Of a stretch of 64,000 nucleotides of DNA, positions 25,367-34,939 are shown piece after piece (the first letter of the stretch is position 1; every line of letters begins with the position of its first letter). Origin of the DNA: Lutimonas saemankumensis (lineage in GTDB: Bacteria > Bacteroidota > Bacteroidia > Flavobacteriales > Flavobacteriaceae). Location: the NCBI RefSeq assembly GCF_020171465.1, contig NZ_JAIUZR010000005.1, positions 310,001 to 374,000 of the forward strand. The letters are read 5' to 3'. The translations under genes and the position numbers were made by a program. The notes under the pieces were generated by a model, which saw only the letters and a program-made list of their open reading frames with translations, had not been told where the DNA came from and searched no databases.

Positions 25367-26659
25367 ATGAAACTTTGGGATAAAGGATTTAGCACCGATA
25401 AAAAGATTGATTTGTTTACCGTTGGAAACGACCGGGAGCTGGATCTGGTTTTGGCAAAATATGATGTCAAAGGCTCTTTGGCTCATGCTAAAATGTTGCA
25501 TAAAATAGGTTTGTTGACGGATGCCGAGATAGAATCGGTGCAAAAGGAACTTGAACGTATCCACGATCAAATCAATAAAGGAGAATTTGAAATTGAAGAC
25601 AGTTTTGAGGATGTCCATTCAAAAGTTGAGTTCCTGCTCACCCAGAAACTCGGAGACACAGGCAAAAAAATTCATACGGCCAGATCGCGAAATGACCAGG
25701 TTCTCGTGGATGTTCATTTGTACCTCAGGGATGAGATTAAAGAAATCAAAGCTTTGGTGAACGAGTTTTTTGAACTTTTACTGGAGCTGTCGGATAAGTA
25801 CAAGGAGATTCTCTTACCAGGTTATACCCATTTTCAGGTAGCCATGCCTTCATCGTTCGGAATGTGGTTTTCCGCCTATGCAGAGAGCCTTATAGATGAT
25901 GTCTATATGATCAATGCAGCGTATAGAGTTGTTGATCAGAATCCTTTAGGATCGGCTGCCGGTTATGGAAGCTCTTTTCCCATAGACAGGGACTTTACCA
26001 CGGAGGCTATGGAGTTTGGTGAGTTAAAGGTAAATTCCGTTGCGGCCCAGATGAGCAGGGGAAAAACGGAAAGAAATGTTGCTTTTGCAATGAGTTCTCT
26101 GGCAGGAACCCTTTCTAAATTTGCCATGGATATCTGTTTATACATGAGTCAGAATTTTGGATTTGTTTCTTTTCCGGATGAATTGACAACAGGATCGAGT
26201 ATCATGCCTCATAAAAAGAATCCTGATGTTTTTGAACTTATTAGAGGAAAATGTAATAAGATTCAGAGCCTGCCTTATGAACTTACCCTGATCATTAATA
26301 ATCTTCCAAGTGGTTACCACCGTGACCTTCAGTTGCTTAAAGAGGGGCTATTACCTGGAATACAAACCTTAAAATCCTGTTTGGAGATGTTTACATTTTC
26401 ATTGAAAAATATTCAGGTGAACAAAGAGGCGGTGGATGACAGGATTTATGATTATCTGTTTACGGTTGAAGAAGTGAATCAGCTGGTCCAGGAAGGTATT
26501 CCGTTTAGAGACGCGTATAAAATTGTTGGAGCAAAAGTGAATAAAGGTGAGTTTCAACCTTTGAAAAAAGTATCTCATTCCCATATTGGAAGTATTGGAA
26601 ATCTGGGCCTTGACAGAATCAGGAAGAAGATGATAAAGGCCAATGCCCATCACAAATAG
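25367..26659 (+). CDS. argH: Argininosuccinate lyase
   Basis: ArgH splits argininosuccinate into arginine and fumarate. The 430-residue product has HTARSRNDQV, GYTHFQVAMP, the stretch NPLGSAAGYGSSFPIDRD and the signature GSSIMPHKKNPD with Ser277/Ser278 in the catalytic loop. It is the last gene of the operon. It converges with pabB, with only 30 nt between stop codons and no strong terminator hairpin between them. Confidence 0.96.
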   Translation: MKLWDKGFSTDKKIDLFTVGNDRELDLVLAKYDVKGSLAHAKMLHKIGLLTDAEIESVQKELERIHDQINKGEFEIEDSFEDVHSKVEFLLTQKLGDTGKKIHTARSRNDQVLVDVHLYLRDEIKEIKALVNEFFELLLELSDKYKEILLPGYTHFQVAMPSSFGMWFSAYAESLIDDVYMINAAYRVVDQNPLGSAAGYGSSFPIDRDFTTEAMEFGELKVNSVAAQMSRGKTERNVAFAMSSLAGTLSKFAMDICLYMSQNFGFVSFPDELTTGSSIMPHKKNPDVFELIRGKCNKIQSLPYELTLIINNLPSGYHRDLQLLKEGLLPGIQTLKSCLEMFTFSLKNIQVNKEAVDDRIYDYLFTVEEVNQLVQEGIPFRDAYKIVGAKVNKGEFQPLKKVSHSHIGSIGNLGLDRIRKKMIKANAHHK

Positions 26660-26689
26660 ATTGACCTGATAGGAGGGGAGTGGAACGTT

Positions 26690-28000
26690 TTAGGCTCCTA
26701 AGGCTTCTCTTAATGCCTTTGCCTTTAGCAGACACTCCTCAAATTCTTTTTCAATAACTGACTTTGAGGTAATGGCGCTTCCCACACTGAATGAGACATA
26801 CCTTTTTGATGCATTGTAAAGAATACTTCGGATCACCACGTTAAAGTCAAAATTTCCCTGAGGATCGAAAAATCCAACGGCTCCGGAATAAAGCCCTCTT
26901 TTTGAGGCTTCTTCCTCTTCAATGATCTTCATTGCAGATATTTTTGGTGCACCGGTCATGCTGCCCATGGGGAACAAATTCTTTATAATATCCACCGGAT
27001 GCAAATTATTTTCGGCTAATGCTGTTACGGTTGATATCAACTGGTGAACCTGTTGGAATGAATATACCTTGCACAGTTCTTCTACTTTTACACTCCCTTT
27101 TTGAGCTCCTCTTGAAAGGTCGTTTCGGATCAAATCAACAATCATTATATTCTCCGCCCGTTCTTTAGGATCTTGAGAAAGTTCTCTTGCCAGTTTTTTG
27201 TCTTCAGACGGAGAACTTGTTCTTCTTGCTGTTCCCTTGATGGGCTGAGCAATAATTTTATTCCCCGTTTTTTTTACGAATCGCTCAGGTGACGAGCAAA
27301 GTAGATACTTATCATCTTGTTTTACAAAACAGGCAAAAGGCGCCAAAGAGATGCTGTTTAATTTTTCGAAAACGGATACGGGTTCGATATCCGTTTGCGA
27401 GGCATAGAATTCCTGACAAAAATTTACTTCATAAATGTCACCTCTGTGAATATGATCAAGAATATTTCCAACGCTTTCGTAATAGGACTCTCTAGAGATC
27501 TTACTGTGTATAAAAGGCCTTTCCCTTGGTAATTCGTATTCCACCAAGTAATTTTCAATTTCTTTAAAATCGGAATTAATTTTATCTCCAACTTCCTCCA
27601 GATATAAAAATTCGACCTCATTGTTTTTCCAGATCAGGAGCCTCAAGGGCTGGAAAAAGTAAAGGTCTTTAAACCCAACCCGATCTTCATGAGAAGATGA
27701 AAGTTCTTCAATGTCATTTTTTAAATCATAACTCAGGTGACCAAAAAGGTAATCTTTATTCTCGTTTTGGAAAGACTTCAGTTTTTCAAATGCATTTTCA
27801 AAACTCGAGGATAAGCTTAAATTCGCACCTACCACTAAAATGGCATCATATTCACTGTAAGGTTGAATTGTGATTTGCGAGGAGGTATTTCCTTCGAGCA
27901 GAATAACTTCATTAAATTTCTGAGCCCACAGAAGCGCCTTTTTTTTAAAGTCACCCGAATTTTCGAGAGGAAAAATTTTCGAAATTCTTTTCACTTGCAC
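26690..28000 (-). CDS. pabB: Aminodeoxychorismate synthase component I
   Basis: PabB converts chorismate to aminodeoxychorismate for folate synthesis. The 436-residue product has the chorismate-binding domain with GDIYEVNFCQ, DLIRNDLSRGA, FPMGSMTGAPK and a C-terminal GSAITSKS. The motif PIKGTARR, with Lys255, is the PabB form; TrpE-type anthranilate synthases have Ala at this place. No glutamine amidotransferase gene (pabA) is adjacent. Confidence 0.9.
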   Translation of the reverse strand: MQVKRISKIFPLENSGDFKKKALLWAQKFNEVILLEGNTSSQITIQPYSEYDAILVVGANLSLSSSFENAFEKLKSFQNENKDYLFGHLSYDLKNDIEELSSSHEDRVGFKDLYFFQPLRLLIWKNNEVEFLYLEEVGDKINSDFKEIENYLVEYELPRERPFIHSKISRESYYESVGNILDHIHRGDIYEVNFCQEFYASQTDIEPVSVFEKLNSISLAPFACFVKQDDKYLLCSSPERFVKKTGNKIIAQPIKGTARRTSSPSEDKKLARELSQDPKERAENIMIVDLIRNDLSRGAQKGSVKVEELCKVYSFQQVHQLISTVTALAENNLHPVDIIKNLFPMGSMTGAPKISAMKIIEEEEASKRGLYSGAVGFFDPQGNFDFNVVIRSILYNASKRYVSFSVGSAITSKSVIEKEFEECLLKAKALREALGA

Positions 28001-28025
28001 AATATACGCTTAATAATAGCCGAAC

Positions 28026-28871
28026 TCATTCAAAAATATAAACTTTTTTATCTACTTCAGTAAGTCGAAAGTATCCAAAAGCATAATTGTCAGGGTTACT
28101 TATATTGATACAGTTTCCTTTTATTTCAGCCGGAGTGGTACTAAAAGGCCCTCCCGGCCCACCTGACTGTTGAATGAGTAACTTTATATAATTATAATAC
28201 TGCTCTGAGATTCCATGCAGATAAATATCGACTACATCTCCCGGCTGGAATTCTGTTTCACCAGAGTCGTCATCCTTTAATTTTTCATAAAAGATGGTCA
28301 TTCTGTTACCATCGGTAAATTCATCCTTTAAATCGAACAAGGTTTGCAAAAGATCTCCTCTTCGTTTAAATTTCGTCAAGTAGAAATTTTCAATGTCAGC
28401 AGGATCATTCCACTCGATATTTACCTCCAAAGCATTTTTGTCGAAACCATTTTCCCTTGACTGAAATACTTCGGTAATATCGGTTACCGCTGTCATGGTT
28501 TCCGTGGCGCGATAGATTTCATTGTCGTACTGAATTTCAAGGGTGTAGGATTGGCCTATGGTGGGAACAAAATTACTCGTTGTGTAGGTACCGTTATTTT
28601 GATCGGTAAAAATAAACTCTGTCAGATCCGAATCATTTACGACTTTGACCAAGGCACCGGATACCGGTGATTCCTGAAGATTCTCAAAATAGGGTGTAGA
28701 GGTGCTTAATTTGATCGTTTGCTCGTTTCCGTCAGTTCCTTTGATCCAGTCCATTGAGGCCTCTACAACCAGGCGTGGAGGTGCATCAGGTACGTCCACG
28801 TCAATTACGTCTGTACAGGAATAAAAGATGAAATTGAGAGAAAATACGAGTATGTAGATATAATTTTTCAT
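28026..28871 (-). CDS. DUF4249 family lipoprotein, TonB-receptor partner
   Basis: The 281-residue protein has a lipoprotein signal (MKNYIYILVFSLNFIFYSC, Cys19) followed by DVIDVDVPDAPPRLVVEA, the typical opening of DUF4249. Its function is not known, but DUF4249 genes regularly follow carboxypeptidase-like TonB receptor genes, as here with a 5-nt gap. It is probably a surface or periplasmic accessory of that receptor. Confidence 0.88.
   Translation of the reverse strand: MKNYIYILVFSLNFIFYSCTDVIDVDVPDAPPRLVVEASMDWIKGTDGNEQTIKLSTSTPYFENLQESPVSGALVKVVNDSDLTEFIFTDQNNGTYTTSNFVPTIGQSYTLEIQYDNEIYRATETMTAVTDITEVFQSRENGFDKNALEVNIEWNDPADIENFYLTKFKRRGDLLQTLFDLKDEFTDGNRMTIFYEKLKDDDSGETEFQPGDVVDIYLHGISEQYYNYIKLLIQQSGGPGGPFSTTPAEIKGNCINISNPDNYAFGYFRLTEVDKKVYIFE
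28031..28038 (-). promoter_or_regulatory. Candidate -7 element for pabB
   Basis: On the minus strand this reads TATTTTTG, an exact TAnnTTTG match, 31 nt upstream of the pabB start. It lies within the last codons of the DUF4249 gene, so pabB may be transcribed both alone and by readthrough. Confidence 0.45.
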
Positions 28872-28876
28872 CTTTC

Positions 28877-31246
28877 TTAAAATTTAAAATTATAGGTTAC
28901 TGATGGCACGATCCCAAAAATCGCTATTCGCGTTGCTTCATTGATTCCTGTTTCCCTGTTTTGAGAAAAAGTAATTGAGGCTGCATTTCTTCTGTTATAT
29001 ACGTTGTAAATACTGAATACCCATTCCCCTTTCCATTTTTTTCCAGGTTTTCCCGGAACAAGTATAGCCGAAAGATCTAACCTGTGATAAGCAGGAAGCC
29101 TGTCTGAATTACGATCCGAATAACTCGCTATAGATTGTCCCTCATATTCATACTGACCGTTAGGGTAGGTGACCGGTCGGCCCGTTTGATAGATCAGGTT
29201 TGCGCTAAACCTCCATTTTTTATTCAATCTGTAGGTCCCTGTCATGGATATATCATGGGTTCGGTCATAAGGTGTATAATACCATTCACCTTCATTTATA
29301 CCTGGGCCTCCTGCTGTTCCTCCAGGAGTTCTCTGTTCTGACTTTGACCAGGTATATGCCAGCCACCCCGTAAAATCTCCTTTTGTTTTCCTCATCAGGA
29401 ATTCAAGCCCATAGGCCTTTGATTCTCCATTCAGAATTTCTGTTTCAATGGTATTGTTACCAATGAGGTCCGAACCATCTATATAGTCAATTCTGTTGGC
29501 AATGTCCTTGTAGTAGGCTTCAACCTCCAAAGAAAGTCCGCTGTTTTTCAATTTTCGAAAATAGCCAACCGCATATTGATTCGACAGTTGTGGTTCAATA
29601 TATGGCCCGCTGGGTGCCCAGACATCAAGAGGAGTAACAGAGGTCGTATTCGAAATAAGGTGAATGTACTGAGCAACTCTGGAATATCCTGCTTTAATGG
29701 AAGAATGCTCTCCCAGTTCATAAGCAAAGGCAAGCCTGGGTTCAAGATTGCCGAAACCTCTGATAACTTCACCTTTGTCATAATCAATGGCATCCGCGGG
29801 GGTTCCTCTTTTGTAGATCTCAAGTTCCTCATCATAAACCACCGGTTGATCATTTTCATACTGAACAATTGCCTGTCCTCCCATTCTTGCAAAATTGGAA
29901 TAACGGAGGCCGTACTGGATGGATAATTTTGAAGAGACCTGATGCTCTGCTCCAATATACAGGCCCCCTTCAAAGGCCCTTTTCTGATCCAGTTTTAGAT
30001 AATTTACCCCGGATGTCTCCGTTGTTGGGCTGATGATTCCCGGATTGAACAAATAATGAATGCCATTGAGTCCGAAATCGAGTTTTATGTCATTATTGAG
30101 GTAATAACTTAGCGCGTATTTTAGATTTATATTGTCGATTTCCGAGAGCCAGTCAAATTCAAATGCGCTAATCTCAAGATCGTAGTCATATTTGCTGTAA
30201 TTAAGTGATAAATTGGAAAATATCTTGTCATTAAAGACATGGTTCCATCTTAAGTTTCCCGAGGAGTTCCCGTAAGAATTTTTAAAATTCTCATTGAATT
30301 CAAAAACATCCCTGCCAAAATATCCGGACAAAAAAAGCTGGTTATTTTCATTGATCTCAAAATTGGTCTTTAGATTAAGATCGTAAAAATAAGCACTGTT
30401 GTCCTTCAGATCCTCGTCCAGTTTGAGAAATAAATGCGCATATGAACCTCTCCCTGCCACAAGGAAAGAGCTGCGATCTTTTACTATAGGGCCCTCAACA
30501 GCCAATCTGGTTGAGACGGTACCAATACCTCCGGTCAGTGCAAAATTTTTGTTATTTCCATCCTTTTGTCTTACATCGAGAACCGATGAGGCTCGTCCGC
30601 CAAACTTTGAAGGAATATTTCCCTTGTACAATTTAATATCCTTGATGGCATCGGAGTTGAATATGGAAAAGAACCCTAATAAATGGGATGTGTTGTAGAT
30701 GATGGTTTCATCCAGTAGTACCAGGTTCTGATCCACGGAACCACCTCTTACGTTAAAGCCACTTGATCCCTCACCATTATTGGTTACCCCGGGAAGAAGT
30801 TGTAGTGATTTGATAATATCCACCTCTCCCAAAACCGCTGGCATTTGTTTGATGGTTCCCACCTTGAGTTTTGAGACACTCATTTGAGGCTTTCTCAGGT
30901 TAATATCTTCAGAATCTTCGGTCTGTAAGACAACTTCGTTTAGTTGACTGGAACTTTCAGAAAGCTCAATATTCAGGTTCTGATCTTTGTCCAGCAGAAC
31001 ATCTTTTTTTATGTTATCAAATCCCAAATAAGAAATAATAAGTGTATGGGAACCTTCTGGAGCCGAGATCGAGTAAAACCCGTATTCGTTTGTTGTGGTT
31101 CCAATTGAGGTGCCTTCAATAAAAACTGTAGCACCAAAAAGTGATTCACCACTGCTCTTATCCTTAACGGTTCCACTAAGGCTGTATTTGTTTTGAGCCG
31201 CTGACAACGCTGGAAACAGCAACAGCAGGAATAAGAATTTTTTCAT
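28877..31246 (-). CDS. TonB-dependent receptor with carboxypeptidase-like N-terminal domain
   Basis: The 789-residue protein has a signal peptide (MKKFLFLLLLFPALSAAQ), a carboxypeptidase-like beta-sandwich (about 22-105, GTVKDKSSGESLFGATVFIEG), a plug domain (about 115-225, GFNVRGGSVDQNLVLLDE) and an outer-membrane beta-barrel ending in the aromatic terminus PSVTYNFKF. The substrate is unknown. The DUF4249 lipoprotein gene lies directly downstream. Confidence 0.92.
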   Translation of the reverse strand: MKKFLFLLLLFPALSAAQNKYSLSGTVKDKSSGESLFGATVFIEGTSIGTTTNEYGFYSISAPEGSHTLIISYLGFDNIKKDVLLDKDQNLNIELSESSSQLNEVVLQTEDSEDINLRKPQMSVSKLKVGTIKQMPAVLGEVDIIKSLQLLPGVTNNGEGSSGFNVRGGSVDQNLVLLDETIIYNTSHLLGFFSIFNSDAIKDIKLYKGNIPSKFGGRASSVLDVRQKDGNNKNFALTGGIGTVSTRLAVEGPIVKDRSSFLVAGRGSYAHLFLKLDEDLKDNSAYFYDLNLKTNFEINENNQLFLSGYFGRDVFEFNENFKNSYGNSSGNLRWNHVFNDKIFSNLSLNYSKYDYDLEISAFEFDWLSEIDNINLKYALSYYLNNDIKLDFGLNGIHYLFNPGIISPTTETSGVNYLKLDQKRAFEGGLYIGAEHQVSSKLSIQYGLRYSNFARMGGQAIVQYENDQPVVYDEELEIYKRGTPADAIDYDKGEVIRGFGNLEPRLAFAYELGEHSSIKAGYSRVAQYIHLISNTTSVTPLDVWAPSGPYIEPQLSNQYAVGYFRKLKNSGLSLEVEAYYKDIANRIDYIDGSDLIGNNTIETEILNGESKAYGLEFLMRKTKGDFTGWLAYTWSKSEQRTPGGTAGGPGINEGEWYYTPYDRTHDISMTGTYRLNKKWRFSANLIYQTGRPVTYPNGQYEYEGQSIASYSDRNSDRLPAYHRLDLSAILVPGKPGKKWKGEWVFSIYNVYNRRNAASITFSQNRETGINEATRIAIFGIVPSVTYNFKF

Positions 31247-31267
31247 TGCATTTTTCTAAATCATGGT

Positions 31268-31283
31268 TAAAGCAATTGCTTTA
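31268..31283. promoter_or_regulatory. Perfect 16-bp palindrome upstream of the TonB receptor gene
   Basis: TAAAGCAATTGCTTTA is fully self-complementary and sits 22 nt upstream of the receptor start codon at 31246, in the gap after lpdA. A second palindrome, GTTTAG-A-CTAAAC, lies at 31295-31307. No U tract follows on either strand, so an operator is more likely than a terminator. Confidence 0.55.
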
Positions 31284-31313
31284 GGGGAAAACCCGTTTAG
31301 ACTAAACTATATT

Positions 31314-32717
31314 TTAACTGTGCAGGGCCCTGTTTTCAACCGCAAGGCACGCTTCTTTGATTGCCTCGGTAAAGGTTGGATGCGCATGACTCATTCTTGC
31401 CACATCCTCACTGGAGGCTCTGTATTCCATAGCAACAACGGCCTCAGCGATCATATCTGCCGCTCTGGCTCCAACCATATGAACTCCCAGGATTTCATCT
31501 GTTTTCTCGTCTGCCAGGACCTTCACAAGTCCATCTATATCCATACTTGCCCTTGAACGTCCCAAGGCACGCATCGGAAAACTTCCTGTCTTGTATTTTA
31601 TCCCGGATTCCTTTAGCTGCTCTTCGGTTTGACCCACTGAGGCCACTTCCGGCCAGGTGTAAACAACACCGGGAATCAAATTGTAGTCTATATGTGGTTT
31701 CTGGCCCGCAATAATTTCAGCAGCCATGGTACCCTCTTCCTCCGCCTTATGTGCCAGCATGGCTCCTCGGACAACATCACCAATAGCATAAATGTTCTTC
31801 ACATTGGTCTGTAAGTGGTCATTTACCTCTACCTGTCCTCTTTCATTGATATTGACTCCGGCGGCTTCAAGATTAAGGCCTTCTGTAAACGGCCTCCTTC
31901 CGACGGAGACCAAACAATAATCTCCCTTGATCTCCACTTCATTTCCTTTTTTGTCATCAGCCAGGACTGAAATTTCATCACCCTTACGGTTTACAGCTTT
32001 TACCTTGTGAGATACATTGATTTTGAATTTGGATTTCTTCAAAACCTTGGTCAACTCCTTGGAAAGACCTGCGTCCATAGTTGGAATGATTCTGTCCATA
32101 TATTCCACCACAGTCACTTCGGCCCCAAGTCTTTTATAAACTTGCCCCAGCTCAAGTCCAATAACACCTCCTCCAATTACGATCAGATGCTTTGGAATTT
32201 CTTTGAGTTTAAGGGCCTCTGTTGAGGTGATGACTCTTTCTTTGTCTATAGTAATGAAAGGTAAGTTTGAAGGCTTACTTCCTGTGGCAATAATGGTATT
32301 CTTAGAGCTAATCTCTTCGATACTTCCATCATCTTTAGTCACATTTATATGTGTTGCATCCTTGAAGCTTCCCAGACCATGGAAGACTTCAATTTTGTTC
32401 TTTTTCATAAGAAAATCAATACCTCCGGTAGTTTGAGATACCACGGCATCCTTTCGGGCAATCATTTTTTCAAGATTCACTTTTACTTCTCCTGGAATTT
32501 CAATTCCATGTGTTTCAAAGTGTTTTACCGCATCTTCGTAATGATGTGACGAATCCAGCAAGGCTTTACTGGGAATACAACCTACATTCAGGCAGGTGCC
32601 GCCTAAAGTACTATACTTTTCAACAAGCGCAGTTTTTAATCCTAATTGGGCGCATCGTATAGCCGCAACGTATCCACCTGGTCCCGAACCGATAACAGTA
32701 ACATCAAATGATTTCAT
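31314..32717 (-). CDS. lpdA: Dihydrolipoyl dehydrogenase
   Basis: This is the E3 flavoprotein of 2-oxoacid dehydrogenase complexes and the glycine cleavage system. The start at 32717 (467 residues) is chosen because it places the FAD-binding VTVIGSGPGGYVAAIR at the N-terminus, and a perfect -7 box lies 27 nt upstream. The redox disulfide is in GGTCLNVGCIPSKAL (Cys42, Cys47). An NAD-binding GGGVIGLELGQVYKRLG and the C-terminal HAHPTFTEAIKEA with the catalytic His-Glu follow. No other complex subunit gene is nearby. Confidence 0.95.
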   Translation of the reverse strand: MKSFDVTVIGSGPGGYVAAIRCAQLGLKTALVEKYSTLGGTCLNVGCIPSKALLDSSHHYEDAVKHFETHGIEIPGEVKVNLEKMIARKDAVVSQTTGGIDFLMKKNKIEVFHGLGSFKDATHINVTKDDGSIEEISSKNTIIATGSKPSNLPFITIDKERVITSTEALKLKEIPKHLIVIGGGVIGLELGQVYKRLGAEVTVVEYMDRIIPTMDAGLSKELTKVLKKSKFKINVSHKVKAVNRKGDEISVLADDKKGNEVEIKGDYCLVSVGRRPFTEGLNLEAAGVNINERGQVEVNDHLQTNVKNIYAIGDVVRGAMLAHKAEEEGTMAAEIIAGQKPHIDYNLIPGVVYTWPEVASVGQTEEQLKESGIKYKTGSFPMRALGRSRASMDIDGLVKVLADEKTDEILGVHMVGARAADMIAEAVVAMEYRASSEDVARMSHAHPTFTEAIKEACLAVENRALHS

Positions 32718-32743
32718 AAACTTAATTCGTTTTTTTGTGCTTG

Positions 32744-32751
32744 CAAAAATA
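32744..32751 (-). promoter_or_regulatory. Candidate -7 element for lpdA
   Basis: On the minus strand this reads TATTTTTG, an exact TAnnTTTG match, and supports the lpdA start at 32717 over the upstream ATG at 32783. Confidence 0.5.
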
Positions 32752-32825
32752 AGCGATTTAACCTTATATAAGAAAGGATTCACAGAATCATTTAAAGCCA
32801 GGTCGTAAGATTCTTAAGAGAAAGG

Positions 32826-34862
32826 CTATTTAATCTTCAGAAGTCCGGCACGTTTTAAAAGGGCATCAGGAGAAGGTTCCTTGCCTCTGAAACGTTTGTA
32901 CAGGACCATGGGCTTTTCTGTACCTCCTTTACTCAAAATATTTTCTTTGAATTTAGCAGCAACTGATTTATCAAAAATCCCTTTTTCTTTAAACGCTTCA
33001 AAAGCATCTGCATCCAGTACCTCGGCCCATTTATAACTGTAATAGCCAGCCGAGTAACCCCCCTGAAAAATATGAGAAAACGCAGTGCTCATGCAGTTCT
33101 CCTTAACATCAGGATAGAGTTGAGTGGAACCGAAGGCCTCTAACTCGAATTCCTTTAAATCCTTAATCCTAACCGGATCTTTAGAATGATAAGCCATATC
33201 AAGCATCCCAAAACTCAGTTGTCTCAGTGTAGCTATACCTTCCAGGAAATTTGAAGAATCTTTGATTTTTTTTACGAGCTCCATTGGAATAGGTTCATCG
33301 GTCTTATAATGTCTTGCAAACATGATCAGCGCTTCTTTTTCAAAACACCAGTTTTCAAGAATCTGGCTTGGCAATTCCACAAAATCCCAGTATACACTTG
33401 TTCCGGACAGGTTGGGATAGGTAGTATTGGCCAGCATACCATGCAAAGCGTGCCCAAATTCATGGAACAGGGTAGTTACTTCGTTAAAAGTCAAAAGAGA
33501 AGGTTTTGTTTCAGTTGGCCTGGTGAAATTACAAACAATTGAAATATGAGGCCTTGAATTGTCATCGCCCTTTTTCCATTGAGGTTTATAGCTTGTCATC
33601 CAGGCGCCGTTCCTTTTTCCTTTTCTGGGAAAGAAATCTGCATAGAACAAAGCTACAAATTCGCCTTTCGAATCGCTTACCTGATAGGTTTTCACCTCTT
33701 TATGATAGGTGTCTACATTGCTTACGGGCTTAAAATTAAGGTCAAAAAGCCTGTTGGCGATCTTGAAAACGCCTTCAATTACATTTTCAAGTTTAAAATA
33801 AGGCTTTAGTTTTTCATCGTCCAGATCGAATTTTAGTTTTTTCAGTTTTTCCGAATAATAGGCGCTATCCCATTTTTCCAGATTTTCTATACCGTCTTCA
33901 AGGGCTAAATCCTGGATGAGCTTAAATTCTTTGGTTGCGGCAGGTTTGGCCTTCGAAAGTAATTCGGAAAGAAACGTATTTACTTTCTTCGGAGTTTCGG
34001 CCATTCTTTCTTCAAGAACATAGTGGGCATGAGATTCATAACCCAAAAGTCTGGCGCGATCATGTCTCAGGGCCACAATTTCTTTGACTATTTTCTCATT
34101 ATTATATTCATTTTTTTGGAATCCTCTCGAACCGAATGCCATGGATAACTGCTCTCTTAGCGTTCTGTTATCGGCATAGGTCATAAACGGGATATAACTC
34201 GGATAATCCAGGGTGAATAACCATCCCTCTTTATTTTTTTCATTGGCTCTCATTTTGGCTGCCTCTCTAACCCCATCAGGAAGGCCAGACAGGTCCTCTT
34301 CCCTGGTTATGATAAGTTCAAATTTATTGGTCTCAGCCAATACATTCTCACCGAATTTTAGTCCTAATTTCGATTTTTTCTTGTCGATCTCCCGCAGCTT
34401 CTTTTTGTCTTCCTCATTCAGGTTGGCACCATTTCTGACAAAAGCTTTATAATTTTTCTCCAGAAGCATTTGCTGTTCTGGATTCAAATCCAAGGTTTCT
34501 TTCTTATCATATACTTGTTTGATCCTATTGAACAGATTCTCATTTAAACTGATGTCGTTGGCAAACTCACTTAATAAAGGGGAGACTTCTTGTGCAATTT
34601 TCTGAATCTCTTCATTGGTTTCAGCAGCATTGAGGTTGAAAAAAATACTTGATACCCTGTTTAACTGATTTCCTGAGAACTCGAGGGGAACAAGCGTGTT
34701 GTCAAAACTGGGAACTTCCGTATTATTAATAATTTCATCCACAGTTTGTTTGGCCTCTGCAATGTGGCTTTTAAAAGCGGGAACAAAGTGATCATTTTGA
34801 ATGGATGTAAATGGAGCTGAACCAAAGGCTGTTGTAAATTCTTTAAGAAGTGGATTATTCAT
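32826..34862 (-). CDS. M3 family metallopeptidase, peptidyl-dipeptidase Dcp type
   Basis: The 678-residue enzyme has the zinc motif TLFHEFGHALHGML (His467, Glu468, His471) and the downstream M3 block with FPRKGKRNGAWMTSYK. Length and the GGYSAGYYSYKWAEVLDADAF region fit the Dcp/oligopeptidase A group, which degrades short peptides. No signal peptide is present, so it is likely cytoplasmic. It stands alone, about 77 nt from purE on the same strand. Confidence 0.92.
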   Translation of the reverse strand: MNNPLLKEFTTAFGSAPFTSIQNDHFVPAFKSHIAEAKQTVDEIINNTEVPSFDNTLVPLEFSGNQLNRVSSIFFNLNAAETNEEIQKIAQEVSPLLSEFANDISLNENLFNRIKQVYDKKETLDLNPEQQMLLEKNYKAFVRNGANLNEEDKKKLREIDKKKSKLGLKFGENVLAETNKFELIITREEDLSGLPDGVREAAKMRANEKNKEGWLFTLDYPSYIPFMTYADNRTLREQLSMAFGSRGFQKNEYNNEKIVKEIVALRHDRARLLGYESHAHYVLEERMAETPKKVNTFLSELLSKAKPAATKEFKLIQDLALEDGIENLEKWDSAYYSEKLKKLKFDLDDEKLKPYFKLENVIEGVFKIANRLFDLNFKPVSNVDTYHKEVKTYQVSDSKGEFVALFYADFFPRKGKRNGAWMTSYKPQWKKGDDNSRPHISIVCNFTRPTETKPSLLTFNEVTTLFHEFGHALHGMLANTTYPNLSGTSVYWDFVELPSQILENWCFEKEALIMFARHYKTDEPIPMELVKKIKDSSNFLEGIATLRQLSFGMLDMAYHSKDPVRIKDLKEFELEAFGSTQLYPDVKENCMSTAFSHIFQGGYSAGYYSYKWAEVLDADAFEAFKEKGIFDKSVAAKFKENILSKGGTEKPMVLYKRFRGKEPSPDALLKRAGLLKIK

Positions 34863-34939
34863 GTTAACGGATTGTAGTTGGCCTGTACAGCCTTACTGAT
34901 TTGAACTCATTTTAAAAACCGGGAAAGATATTCTGAAAA

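Noticed and set aside
26640-26700. Bidirectional terminator between argH and pabB
   Set aside because: Only a short TTAGG/CCTAA palindrome overlapping the pabB stop region is visible, with no proper U tract.
29548-29973. Minus-strand ORF of 141 codons within the TonB receptor gene
   Set aside because: It is a different frame of a strongly supported receptor gene.
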